From Alphaproteobacteria bacterium (GTDB lineage: Bacteria; Pseudomonadota; Alphaproteobacteria; Rhodobacterales; Rhodobacteraceae), in contig JAUHWT010000004.1 in assembly GCA_030427145.1 (NCBI GenBank), positions 206,389 to 270,388 of the forward strand: DNA of 64,000 nt. The letters run 5' to 3'. The translations under genes were made by a program, and so were the position numbers. Below, piece by piece: positions 26,646-34,709 of this stretch. The notes below the pieces were generated by a model. The model saw only the letters and a list, made by a program, of their open reading frames with translations. It did not search any database and was not told the origin of the DNA. How positions within the stretch are numbered: position 1 is the first letter of the stretch; each line of letters opens with the position of its first letter.

Positions 26646-27617
26646 ATGGTGAAGCCCAAAATTTTGGTGACCCGTCGCTGGCCCGAGGCTGTCGAGGTGG
26701 CTCTGAGCGACCGGTTCGATACGGTACTGAACACCAACGATCGTGAAATGACCCCGGACGAACTGCGCCAGGCACTTGGCGAGTATGATGCGGTTTTGCC
26801 CACCGTGACCGACAAACTGGGTGCCGCCGCATTTGAGGCCGGTGAGGTAAAAACACGCATTCTGGCGAATTACGGCGTGGGGTTCAGTCACATTGACATG
26901 GAACGCGCCAGCGAGCTTGGCATCTGCGTGACCAACACACCGGATGTGCTGAGCGGCTGCACCGCCGACCTGGCCATGACGCTTATGCTGATGATTGCCC
27001 GCCGGGCTGGTGAGGGTGAACGCGAGCTCCGGGCCGGGGCGTGGACAGGGTGGCGGCCGACGCATCTTGTGGGGCGGAAGGTAACCGGCAAGACGCTTGG
27101 CATTATCGGCTTCGGCCGGATCGGTCAACAAATGGCCAAGCGGGCGCATTTCGGGTTTGATATGGAAATTCTGGTTCACAACCGGTCGCAGGTGCCGGGG
27201 GACGTTCTCGAAAAGTATAACGCGCGCCAGGTCGCTTCGGTTGAGGAACTGCTGCCGCAATGTGACTTTGTCTCGCTGCACTGCCCCGGCGGGGGGACCA
27301 ACCGGCATCTGATCAATGAGGCGCGTCTGTATCTCATGCGTCCCGATGCCTGTCTGATCAACACCGCCCGTGGCGAGGTTATTGATGAGGACGCTTTGGT
27401 CGCGGCATTGCGGACGGGAAAAATTGGGGGGGCGGCACTTGATGTCTTCGACGGTGAGCCGCAGATCAATCCCGAGCTTTTGGGCTGCGACGGGCTGGTG
27501 ATGCTTCCGCATCTGGGAAGCGCCACCCGGGAGGCCAGGGAGGCCATGGGGTTCCGTGTGGTGGACAACCTTACCGATTTCTTCGAAGGCCGTGAGCCAC
27601 GCGACCGCGTGAACTGA
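26646..27617 (+). CDS. D-2-hydroxyacid dehydrogenase (glyoxylate/hydroxypyruvate reductase type)
   Basis: A 323-residue NAD(P)-dependent reductase. The Rossmann motif GIIGFGRIGQQMAKRA (about 144-159) and the catalytic Arg/Glu/His set (NTARGEVIDEDAL; GLVMLPHLGSAT) place it in the D-isomer 2-hydroxyacid dehydrogenase family, in the group annotated as glyoxylate/hydroxypyruvate reductase. ATG 26646 has GAGGGAGT upstream; an in-frame ATG 10 codons earlier is less likely. Divergent from the TetR gene. Confidence 0.9.
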   Translation: MVKPKILVTRRWPEAVEVALSDRFDTVLNTNDREMTPDELRQALGEYDAVLPTVTDKLGAAAFEAGEVKTRILANYGVGFSHIDMERASELGICVTNTPDVLSGCTADLAMTLMLMIARRAGEGERELRAGAWTGWRPTHLVGRKVTGKTLGIIGFGRIGQQMAKRAHFGFDMEILVHNRSQVPGDVLEKYNARQVASVEELLPQCDFVSLHCPGGGTNRHLINEARLYLMRPDACLINTARGEVIDEDALVAALRTGKIGGAALDVFDGEPQINPELLGCDGLVMLPHLGSATREAREAMGFRVVDNLTDFFEGREPRDRVN

Positions 27618-27638
27618 AACGGCGCGGATGCAACCGTA

Positions 27639-28496
27639 CTAAGCAGAACGGGCCTTGAACGCGCTCATAACGCGGGAAGTAGCTTCCCGCGCCATGTCCT
27701 TGCGGGTGGTGAATGAGGCCACATCCATCGGCTCCAGGAAAGTCACTTCGACGGTGCCACCACCGGACCGCCCAAGCACCTGGGCGAGGTGGGAGCCGAA
27801 CTCCATGTCGCCCCACCACCCGTAGAACTCCTCCGGCAGGCACGTGTTTAACGTCCGATACCTGATACAGACCGGCTGCGCGAGCACGTGCTCGGGCGTT
27901 CCGGCTGAGAAGAACACAGAGAACAGCGAGGATTTGAACGGCAAAACCCGCAGCCCGTCGGTGCTGGTGCCTTCGGGAAACAGGGCCATGCGGTCGCCGT
28001 TTCTGAGGCGTTGTTCGAGTTCGGCCTGCTGCTGACGGATGCGGGCTGGATTGCGCTCGATGAACATCGTGCCAATGGCGCGGCCGATCAGACCGATGCC
28101 CGGCCAGCTTCGGACTTCGGATTTCGAAACCAGAAACGGTGCAGCGGCGCGTTGCAGGACGACGATGTCGATCCAGCTGGAGTGATTGGCCAGAAACGCG
28201 CCCCCGCCGGCCAGCGGCGTCCCGTGCTGACGGTATTTCAGCCCCATCAGCGGCAGAGCACCAGCGGCCCAAAGCTGAACGACGCGCGAGGAAAGCTGAA
28301 CGACGCGCGAGGAAAGATGGCTGGTCTTTGTGATCAACGCGATGCAGACATCGACCGCCCGCGCGAGGAAAAACAGTATAAGAAGGGACAGTGTCCAGAA
28401 AAGCGCGAGACCGCCGCGCAGCACGGCCCGCGTCTTTTCCGTAACGGTCATGGGCGGAAGCGCGGGCGGCTCCGCGTCGTTCCAGCTGATGCTCAC
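27639..28496 (-). CDS. olsA: Lyso-ornithine lipid O-acyltransferase / PlsC-type acyltransferase
   Basis: A 285-residue membrane-associated acyltransferase with one N-terminal hydrophobic segment (GLALFWTLSLLILFFLARAV). The PlsC motifs are NHSSWIDI (motif I, H(X4)D) and FPEGTSTDG (motif III). It lies directly after olsB with a GTGA overlap, as in known olsBA pairs, so the second acylation of ornithine lipid is the favoured role; a general 1-acylglycerol-3-phosphate acyltransferase or an SqdA-like role is possible. A 21-bp exact tandem duplication (28271-28312) doubles the heptapeptide SSRVVQL. Confidence 0.85.
   Translation of the reverse strand: MSISWNDAEPPALPPMTVTEKTRAVLRGGLALFWTLSLLILFFLARAVDVCIALITKTSHLSSRVVQLSSRVVQLWAAGALPLMGLKYRQHGTPLAGGGAFLANHSSWIDIVVLQRAAAPFLVSKSEVRSWPGIGLIGRAIGTMFIERNPARIRQQQAELEQRLRNGDRMALFPEGTSTDGLRVLPFKSSLFSVFFSAGTPEHVLAQPVCIRYRTLNTCLPEEFYGWWGDMEFGSHLAQVLGRSGGGTVEVTFLEPMDVASFTTRKDMAREATSRVMSAFKARSA
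28271..28312. repeat. 21-bp tandem duplication inside olsA
   Basis: Two perfect, adjacent 21-bp copies (28271-28291 and 28292-28312) keep the reading frame and give SSRVVQL twice in the region between the membrane helix and the catalytic domain. Confidence 0.95.
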
Positions 28497-29281
28497 GCCG
28501 GGCGGTCCTGCTGCCGCTGATAGAATTTCAGATGCCGTTCGGTCATCCGCTTTGTGTCCATGATGACGCAGACGTCGATTGTGTTGAATGCGTGATCGAC
28601 AAACGCGCCCTCCCCCACAAAACCACCCAACCGTAGATAGGCCTTGATGAGCGGCGGGATCCGCTTCTGCGCCTCGATCGGATCGAAATCCTCAGGCGGC
28701 AGGATGCTCATGTCGAGGAAGTGTTCGTCCACCGCCCGGACCCGCAACTCAGGTGGTGCGAGGTACCGCTGGTGCAGGAAGGACAGCGCTCCGGCGATGG
28801 GTTCGGGGTCGGTCCCGTGGAAGCTCGCAACGCCGAACAGGATTTCGATCTGACGCTCCAGCACATATGCCGCGAGCCCGTTCCACAAAAGATGCATCGC
28901 GGGGCCGCCTCGATGCTCGCGCGCCACGCAGGAGCGGCCGAGTTCGACCGACCGGCGGCCGCTGTTTGTGATGGGAGAGAGATCATATTCACCCGCCCCG
29001 TAAAACCCGAGCCCCTTACGGGCGGCATCGTCGCGCATGAGCCGGTAGACACCCGCCACCCGGTCGAGCGGATCATCCGTCTTTGCTTCACGGTCCATCA
29101 GGATAAGATGATCAAACCACGGATCGAAGCGGTCCGTTTCAAGACGCCGCACATGGTCGCATCCCTCGCCGCCCGCACCCATTTCCTCGACGAACACCCG
29201 GTATCTGAGACGTTGGGCACCGAGGATTTCCTCCTCCGTGTCAGCGATCTTCACTTTGTAGCGGCTTGCATCAAACTGCAT
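28493..29281 (-). CDS. olsB: L-ornithine N(alpha)-acyltransferase OlsB
   Basis: First enzyme of ornithine lipid synthesis: transfers a 3-hydroxyacyl group to ornithine. The 262-residue protein has the OlsB/haemolysin-like GNAT pattern: AQRLRYRVFVEEMGA at the N-terminus, CDHVRRLETDRFDPWFDHL, VAGVYRLM, ELGRSCVAREHRGG, and GVASFHGTDP. Its stop overlaps olsA. A perfect TTAA-N7-TTAA element lies 93 nt upstream. The ribosome binding site is weak. Confidence 0.92.
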   Translation of the reverse strand: MQFDASRYKVKIADTEEEILGAQRLRYRVFVEEMGAGGEGCDHVRRLETDRFDPWFDHLILMDREAKTDDPLDRVAGVYRLMRDDAARKGLGFYGAGEYDLSPITNSGRRSVELGRSCVAREHRGGPAMHLLWNGLAAYVLERQIEILFGVASFHGTDPEPIAGALSFLHQRYLAPPELRVRAVDEHFLDMSILPPEDFDPIEAQKRIPPLIKAYLRLGGFVGEGAFVDHAFNTIDVCVIMDTKRMTERHLKFYQRQQDRPA

Positions 29282-29373
29282 ATGGGCTGCGTTTCCCGTT
29301 CACGGCAATCGTCCGGCGACCTGTCTACCGTCAGAAACGGGGCCAGGCAACAAACGGCCGCCCGGGGACACGG

Positions 29374-29388
29374 TTAACATACGATTAA
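29374..29388. promoter_or_regulatory. Perfect CtrA-type binding site upstream of olsB
   Basis: TTAA-CATACGA-TTAA, an exact match to the TTAA-N7-TTAA consensus for the cell-cycle regulator CtrA. It lies between the DUF3553 stop and the olsB start. Confidence 0.65.
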
Positions 29389-29410
29389 TAACTGTGTGGG
29401 AACACTCCGG

Positions 29411-29593
29411 TCAGCTTCCCGGAACGTCGTATTCGGGAACCAGCAGAACCTGGGATCCATTGATGACCACCTTGCCCGCGTGCTCGAAGTTGACCGTAAT
29501 GCGATCATTGATTACGGACTGCACCTGTCCAAGACCCCAGTCGGGTCTGTCCGGATGGCTCACGAGGTTTCCGGGTTCCAGAAATTCATTCAA
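29411..29593 (-). CDS. DUF3553 family protein
   Basis: A 60-residue protein: EPGNLVSHPDRPDWGLGQVQS, then ITVNFEHAGKVVI. This is the DUF3553 family, with no known function that I can name. The pattern is that of a small beta-barrel and resembles the C-terminal Tudor-like segment of the UvrD helicase at 63.7-63.8 kb. It is divergent from chpT with only 30 nt between start codons. Confidence 0.88.
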   Translation of the reverse strand: MNEFLEPGNLVSHPDRPDWGLGQVQSVINDRITVNFEHAGKVVINGSQVLLVPEYDVPGS

Positions 29594-29623
29594 GGTTGAT
29601 ACCGCTCCCGAGGGGATTCATAT

Positions 29624-30241
29624 ATGAACGCACAACACCTGAGTGCACTGGTCAGTGCGCGTCTCTGCCATGATTTGATAAGCCCTATAGGGGCTATCGG
29701 CAATGGCCTGGAACTTTTGCAGCTCTCAGGTGGCGCGGGATCAGCCGAAATCGACCTGATATCGGACAGTCTCGGTACGGCCATGTCAAAAATCCGCTTT
29801 TTCCGCATCGCATTCGGCCCGGCAGACCCGGAAGGCCGGTTGATGGTAGATGAAATGCGCGAAGTGACGTCCGGGATTTACAACAACCGGATCACCGTGA
29901 CCTGGGACATCGCGGAGCGGGATATCCCGCGCAGCTGCGGACAGATGCTGTTTCTTACGCTGCTCTGTCTTGAAAAAGGCCTGCCGATGGGCGGGCAGAT
30001 CGTGGTGACCGGTGGATCCGAATGCTACGAGTTTTCCATCACTGCCAGAAAAGTCGCGCCGCCGGCGGAGTTCTGGAACCACGTGCTCGACGGTGTCGAA
30101 CTGGATGGGCTGAAGTCTGACGCTGTCCAGTTTGCTCTACTTAGAGGCGAGCTTGCGCGGTCCGGATCGAACCTGGATGTCACCTTCGGGGAAACCGAGG
30201 CGACCGCGCGGCTGGACTGCAAGGTGCCGCAGACGGTTTAG
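29624..30241 (+). CDS. chpT: Histidine phosphotransferase ChpT
   Basis: Relays phosphate from the hybrid kinase CckA to CtrA (and CpdR) in alphaproteobacterial cell-cycle/motility control. The 205-residue protein has the phospho-accepting His in SARLCHDLISPIGAI (about residue 18) in a DHp-like helical hairpin, followed by the degenerate ATPase-like C-terminal domain (family DUF2328/HPTransfase). ATG 29624 with GAGGGGA upstream. A CtrA-type site occurs nearby at 29374-29388. Confidence 0.92.
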   Translation: MNAQHLSALVSARLCHDLISPIGAIGNGLELLQLSGGAGSAEIDLISDSLGTAMSKIRFFRIAFGPADPEGRLMVDEMREVTSGIYNNRITVTWDIAERDIPRSCGQMLFLTLLCLEKGLPMGGQIVVTGGSECYEFSITARKVAPPAEFWNHVLDGVELDGLKSDAVQFALLRGELARSGSNLDVTFGETEATARLDCKVPQTV

Positions 30242-30267
30242 CCACATCACCGGTAACGAGTGTTGGT

Positions 30268-31131
30268 TCAGGCGCTTTCCTGAAGAACCGCATATTGGCT
30301 TTGGGCCAGTTGCGGAAGCGTCTGGTCAAGACGGGACATTCCGCCCGGCGTCCACCCCAGGGCGCGGAGTTTCCCGGTCAGCATCACGTTAAGCGCCCCC
30401 GCATCCGCCCGCAGGGGCAACTTCCCCGTACAGCCGGTTAGAGCGGCGTACCGGGACAGCAGATCGGCGCGATCAAGGATGATGTCGGAGGCGTTGTAGG
30501 CTCCGGGCGGTGCGTCCACCAGCCGCATCACGGCATAAGCGAGATCGATTCCATGGATCTCGGTGCCTGATCTGGGCTTGATCGCGCGGCCTGCCACAAA
30601 TTTTTCGAAAAGCGAATGCCATTTGTGGTTCCGGTCTGCGGGTGGCTCACCATACACGCCGGTTGCGCGAACGGACACGGCAGTGAAATCCAGCGTCACC
30701 ATTTCGTTCAACGCGCGCTCGGTCTCCAGCTTCATCGCACCATAGAGCGTGTCGGGATCTGGGGCTGTCTCTTCGGTTAGCGGCTGTCCCGGTGGCTGGC
30801 TTCCGTAGATGGCGCGGGAGGACAGGAAGATTATACGCGGCACTCCGGCACGTTGAGCGGCACGGGCCAGTGTCAGGGTCCCCTCAAGGTTGCGGTGGCG
30901 AAAGCCCGCGGGATCCGAGCCCTCCCCGCCCCGGTAAAGACCCGGAACGTGGTCGAAGGCGCAATGGATCAGGACGTCCGCTGGTGGCAGGTCGGGGTCC
31001 TCACCGAGTTCCCAGGAAATCTCATCAACCGGATTTCGGCCAAGATAAACCATTCGCCAGCCCCGCGCTGTCATGGTTCTTGCGATCTGGTAGCCCACCA
31101 GACCGGATGCGCCGCTGATCAGCGCGCGCAT
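30268..31131 (-). CDS. sqdC: NAD-dependent epimerase/reductase, SqdC-like
   Basis: A 287-residue extended SDR: Rossmann motif GASGLVGYQIA (7-17), Ser in IIFLSSRAIYGS, and catalytic YGAMK. Third gene of a minus-strand operon after an SqdB and an SqdD homologue, as in the sqdBDC operon of Rhodobacter sphaeroides, where SqdC is a reductase-like protein needed for correct sulfolipid synthesis. The assignment leans on this order. It overlaps sqdD by 13 nt. Confidence 0.8.
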   Translation of the reverse strand: MRALISGASGLVGYQIARTMTARGWRMVYLGRNPVDEISWELGEDPDLPPADVLIHCAFDHVPGLYRGGEGSDPAGFRHRNLEGTLTLARAAQRAGVPRIIFLSSRAIYGSQPPGQPLTEETAPDPDTLYGAMKLETERALNEMVTLDFTAVSVRATGVYGEPPADRNHKWHSLFEKFVAGRAIKPRSGTEIHGIDLAYAVMRLVDAPPGAYNASDIILDRADLLSRYAALTGCTGKLPLRADAGALNVMLTGKLRALGWTPGGMSRLDQTLPQLAQSQYAVLQESA

Positions 31132-31907
31132 GGGTTCACCAGGGAATTCGGATCGGGCGCGACGCCTTCAGCATGGGCGTACCAGAGGTCAATCAGCGGA
31201 CCGAGTTGTTCAGCGCGGGGATGGCCGCGCTCCCAGGGTTTTTCATACTGGTAATGGACCACTTTCACCGATGCCCAGTCCCACAGCTGAGGCAGGTTGA
31301 ACCAAACGTATTGCAGCATGTTGTAGTAAATCGGCAATCCATGCCAATCGGGGAAAAATTCCTGAAGGAACGTCTGATCCGTGCGCCGCCAGTATGCATC
31401 CGGCGCGTCGAGACGGGTCATCATGGCGTCAAACGTGGCCTGAGACGGTCGCGCGGTAAAAACTCCCGAGTTCAGGCGGTGGAAGTCGGCGAGGCTCTCA
31501 TAGACATTCGGAGCGGCGCAGAACTCCGGATAGTCAAACAGCACATCGATATTGCGCAGAACCAGTGTGTCCGCATCGAGGAACACCACCCGGTCGTAGG
31601 GCAGTTGCCAAAGTCGCAGCTTGGCAAAGTTGTCGAGAGGCGTGTGGAATTCCGGTTTGCGCCCCTTTGTGAACGGCGCGTTGGCGTGGACCTCACGCTT
31701 TGCATGACGGGCGTTGAACGCTTCGGATGTTTCCAGCAATTCAACGCGGTGATGGATTGCCTCAGGCAGCACTGCGGTTGACACACCGTCGGTGTGCATG
31801 ACGACGATATCCGCATCCGTTTCCGTCGCCCGAAGGGAATTGACCAGCGCCCGTGCTCCGGTCGCGAACCCGTCGTTGGTAACAAGCGTGACGAAGGCTT
31901 TGCTCAC
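31119..31907 (-). CDS. sqdD: Glycogenin-like (GT8) glycosyltransferase SqdD
   Basis: Probable transferase moving sulfoquinovose from UDP-sulfoquinovose to diacylglycerol or an acceptor intermediate. The 262-residue protein has FVTLVTNDGFATGARALVNSL, the metal-binding DADTLVLRN (DxD, about 116-124) and late His residues (VVHYQYEKPW), as in family GT8/glycogenin. In R. sphaeroides the sqdBDC operon encodes just such a protein in this position. GTG start overlapping the sqdB stop (GTGA). Confidence 0.87.
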   Translation of the reverse strand: MSKAFVTLVTNDGFATGARALVNSLRATETDADIVVMHTDGVSTAVLPEAIHHRVELLETSEAFNARHAKREVHANAPFTKGRKPEFHTPLDNFAKLRLWQLPYDRVVFLDADTLVLRNIDVLFDYPEFCAAPNVYESLADFHRLNSGVFTARPSQATFDAMMTRLDAPDAYWRRTDQTFLQEFFPDWHGLPIYYNMLQYVWFNLPQLWDWASVKVVHYQYEKPWERGHPRAEQLGPLIDLWYAHAEGVAPDPNSLVNPCAR

Positions 31908-33124
31908 GAGACTGATCTGAGTGCCCTGCCCTCCGGGTCACGTTCAAGGGTCGGTTCAATGTCGCGGGTCCATGCGGAGACCGACGGAATGCGGCTCCGG
32001 TCAACGCGGTGGGCATACTTGCGCGACACGTCCATTATCTCGGCCAGCAGACCGTCCTGAAGGCGGATGGGATCAAGCCCGAGCGCGAGGAACTGATCGT
32101 TTTTCACCACAAGGTCGTTTTCGGCGGCCTCCTTGCGCGGGTTGGGCAGCCACGCAATTTCCGCTCCGGTGAGTTTCGCGATCAGGTTGGCAAGATCGCG
32201 TACACGGTGGGTTTCGGTCATCTGGTTGTAGATGCGGACCCGGTCACCTTTCTGCGGCGCGTTTTGCAGGGCAAGTTCCACGCAGCGCACGCTGTCCTGA
32301 ATGTGAATGAACGCGCGCGTCTGACCGCCAGTACCGTGAACCGTCAGGGGATGTCCGATCGCCGCCTGAATGAGAAACCGGTTCAGGACCGTGCCATAAT
32401 CACCGTCATAGTCGAACCGGTTTATGAGCTGTTCATGGCGGCGGGTCTGGTCCGTGTGCGTGCCCCAGACAATGCCCTGGTGCAGATCGGTGATCCGCAG
32501 CCCGTCATTTTGTGCGTAGAACTGAAACAGGATCTGATCCAGCGATTTGGTCATGTGATAGACCGAGCCCGGACGGGTGGGATAGAGAATTTCCTGCTCC
32601 GCCTCACCACCATCCATGCGGTCGAGCCGCACGGGCAGATAGCCTTCCGGGATGGCTGCACCCACGGTTGAGTAACCGTATACTCCCATCGTGCCGAGAT
32701 GGACGAGGTGAGCGTCAACACCGGTTTCGGTAAGCGCGCTCAGCACGTTGTGTGTTGCGTTGACGTTGTTGTTGACCGTGTAGACCTTGTGGCGGTCCGT
32801 TTTCATTGAATACGGCGCGGCACGCTGCTCGGCGAAATGAATGATGGCGTCGGGTTTTTCGTCCGCAATCCAGGATTTCAGAATTTCATAGTCCCTGGCT
32901 ATGTCGATCAGGTGAAAATGGATGCGGCGTCCGGTTTCGGAGAGCCAGATGCGGGTGCGCTCCTGGATGCTGTCCATTGGCGTCAACGACTGCACACCGA
33001 GTTCGGTATCAATCCAGCGCCGACTGAGATTGTCGATGATATGGATGTCGTGTCCCTGAGCCGACAGGTGAAGGGCTGTCGGCCATCCCACGAAACCGTC
33101 GCCGCCGAGTACCGCAATTTTCAT
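31904..33124 (-). CDS. sqdB: UDP-sulfoquinovose synthase SqdB
   Basis: Converts UDP-glucose and sulfite to UDP-sulfoquinovose, the head-group donor of the sulfolipid SQDG. The 406-residue protein shows the SqdB signatures: NAD-binding GGDGFVGW (8-15), DNLSRRWIDTELGVQSLTP, HFAEQRAAPYSM, KLGTMG-like HLGTMGVYG, the YHMTKS catalytic Tyr/Lys, DLHQGIVWGTHTD, and NRFLIQAAIGHPLTVHG. First gene of sqdBDC. A Pho-box-like element with a -10 sequence lies just upstream. GGAGAGGAA precedes the ATG. Confidence 0.95.
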   Translation of the reverse strand: MKIAVLGGDGFVGWPTALHLSAQGHDIHIIDNLSRRWIDTELGVQSLTPMDSIQERTRIWLSETGRRIHFHLIDIARDYEILKSWIADEKPDAIIHFAEQRAAPYSMKTDRHKVYTVNNNVNATHNVLSALTETGVDAHLVHLGTMGVYGYSTVGAAIPEGYLPVRLDRMDGGEAEQEILYPTRPGSVYHMTKSLDQILFQFYAQNDGLRITDLHQGIVWGTHTDQTRRHEQLINRFDYDGDYGTVLNRFLIQAAIGHPLTVHGTGGQTRAFIHIQDSVRCVELALQNAPQKGDRVRIYNQMTETHRVRDLANLIAKLTGAEIAWLPNPRKEAAENDLVVKNDQFLALGLDPIRLQDGLLAEIMDVSRKYAHRVDRSRIPSVSAWTRDIEPTLERDPEGRALRSVS

Positions 33125-33149
33125 GACTGTTCCTCTCCATTTCCGGCTG

Positions 33150-33183
33150 GAAATAGTGAAAATTTGTCACAATGTTATGACAG
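33150..33183 (-). promoter_or_regulatory. Pho-box-like promoter of sqdBDC
   Basis: Minus strand CTGTCAT-AACA-TTGTGAC (33166-33183): the first half is a perfect PhoB half-site and the second matches 5 of 7 positions, in the canonical 7-4-7 layout. TATTTC begins 10 nt after the box (33150-33155), where the -10 of PhoB-dependent promoters usually sits. sqdB starts 26 nt beyond that -10. Confidence 0.6.
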
Positions 33184-33261
33184 GCCTGTTCCAATGCCGT
33201 GACGCAGTGGAACCAAAACGCCGCTGCGGGATTTGTCCTTGGGATCACTGAAAGGCTGCGA

Positions 33262-34680
33262 ATGGCGAATGCACCGGTAATTTTTTGGCTCCGCCGGGAT
33301 TTCCGACTGGGGGATCATCCGGGGCTGACAGAAGTTGCCGCGACCGGTCGTCCGGTCATACCCGTATTTATTCTGGATGAGGTGGTTGAAACCCATGGCG
33401 CCGCGCCGAAGTGGCGTCTGGGTCTGGCCGTGGAACACTTTGCCGAGCAGTTGAAGAAGATCGGCTCACGACTGATCATTCGTCACGGCAAGGCGCTGGA
33501 GGTTCTTCGGGGTCTTATCAGGGAGACCGGAGCCGAGGCGGTTTACTGGACACGGGCCTACGATCCTGATGCGGTCGCACGCGATAAAGACGTCAAATCA
33601 GCCCTAAAGGATGACGGACTGGAGACGGAGAGCCACCCCGGTCATGTCCTTTTTGAGCCGTGGACCGTCGAGACGAAATCCGGCGGGTTCTACAAGGTCT
33701 ACACGCCAATGTGGAAAGCCGTGCGCGACCGGGACATTGCTGATTGCCTGCCGGCCATTACCGAACTTCAGCCACCGGACACCTGGCCTGACAGCGAAGA
33801 CCTGGCCGATCTGAAGATGGGTGACGCCATGCGGCGGGGCGCCGATATCGTCAAAAAGCACGTCAGCGTTGGTGAATCCGCGGCCGTGGGAAGACTTGGC
33901 TCCTTCATCGCGAACGGGATCGAAAGCTATAAGGACAAGCGGGATCTACCATCCGGGAACGGAACGTCCAGGCTGTCGGAAAACCTCACCTATGGCGAAA
34001 TATCCGCGCGGCGATGCTGGCACGCGGGCTGGCGGGCCGTGCAGGAAGGCAAACGCGGTGCGGAAACGTTTTTGAAGGAACTGGTCTGGCGCGAATTTGC
34101 CTATCATCTGGTCTATCACACGCCTGAAATTGTCTCCGAAAACTGGAACGGCGACTGGGACGGTTTTCCATGGAAGGACGACCGGAAGGACGCGCTGCGA
34201 TGGAAGCAGGGCCGCACGGGGATCGAGATGGTCGATGCCGCAATGCGCGAGATGTACGTCACCGGAACCATGCATAACCGGTCGCGGATGATCGTGGCGT
34301 CATACCTGACCAAGCACATGATGACACACTGGAAGGTCGGCAAGGCCTGGTTCGAGGACTGTCTGATCGACTGGGACCCGGCCTCAAACGCGCTCGGATG
34401 GCAGTGGGTCGCCGGATGCGGGCCGGACGCGGCCCCCTATTTTCGGGTGTTCAACCCGGAAACTCAAGGCGACAAGTTTGACTCCGACGGTGACTACCGC
34501 AACCGGTTCATTGCAGAAGGCCGTTCGCAGCCCGCGCAGGACGCGCTCGACTATTTCGAGGCAATTCCGGAAAGCTGGGGGCTTTCACCGGGGGATGACT
34601 ATCCCTCCCCTGTCGTTGGTCTGCGTGAGGGGCGCGAGGCCGCGCTTGACGCTTACAGCGGATTTAAGGACGACGACTGA
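33262..34680 (+). CDS. phrB: Deoxyribodipyrimidine photolyase / cryptochrome
   Basis: Light-driven repair of cyclobutane pyrimidine dimers, with FAD as catalytic cofactor. The 472-residue protein has the N-terminal alpha/beta antenna domain (VIFWLRRDFRLGDHPGL) and the C-terminal FAD domain: ELVWREFAYHL, GRTGIEMVDAAMREM, TGTMHNRSRMIVASYLTKH, and the Trp-rich DWDPASNALGWQWVAGCGPDAAPYFRVFNP. ATG 33262 (MANAPVIFWLRR) is chosen; the upstream frame lacks conservation features. Class I CPD photolyase is the best fit; a 6-4 or signalling function is not excluded. Confidence 0.94.
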   Translation: MANAPVIFWLRRDFRLGDHPGLTEVAATGRPVIPVFILDEVVETHGAAPKWRLGLAVEHFAEQLKKIGSRLIIRHGKALEVLRGLIRETGAEAVYWTRAYDPDAVARDKDVKSALKDDGLETESHPGHVLFEPWTVETKSGGFYKVYTPMWKAVRDRDIADCLPAITELQPPDTWPDSEDLADLKMGDAMRRGADIVKKHVSVGESAAVGRLGSFIANGIESYKDKRDLPSGNGTSRLSENLTYGEISARRCWHAGWRAVQEGKRGAETFLKELVWREFAYHLVYHTPEIVSENWNGDWDGFPWKDDRKDALRWKQGRTGIEMVDAAMREMYVTGTMHNRSRMIVASYLTKHMMTHWKVGKAWFEDCLIDWDPASNALGWQWVAGCGPDAAPYFRVFNPETQGDKFDSDGDYRNRFIAEGRSQPAQDALDYFEAIPESWGLSPGDDYPSPVVGLREGREAALDAYSGFKDDD

Positions 34681-34709
34681 ATATCAACCGCTGACGGGAG
34701 AAACGAAAC

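Noticed and set aside
27639..28496. SqdA-type acyltransferase assignment
   Set aside because: It overlaps olsB by 4 nt and faces that operon, not sqdBDC; OlsA is the simpler reading, though SqdA-like activity is not excluded.
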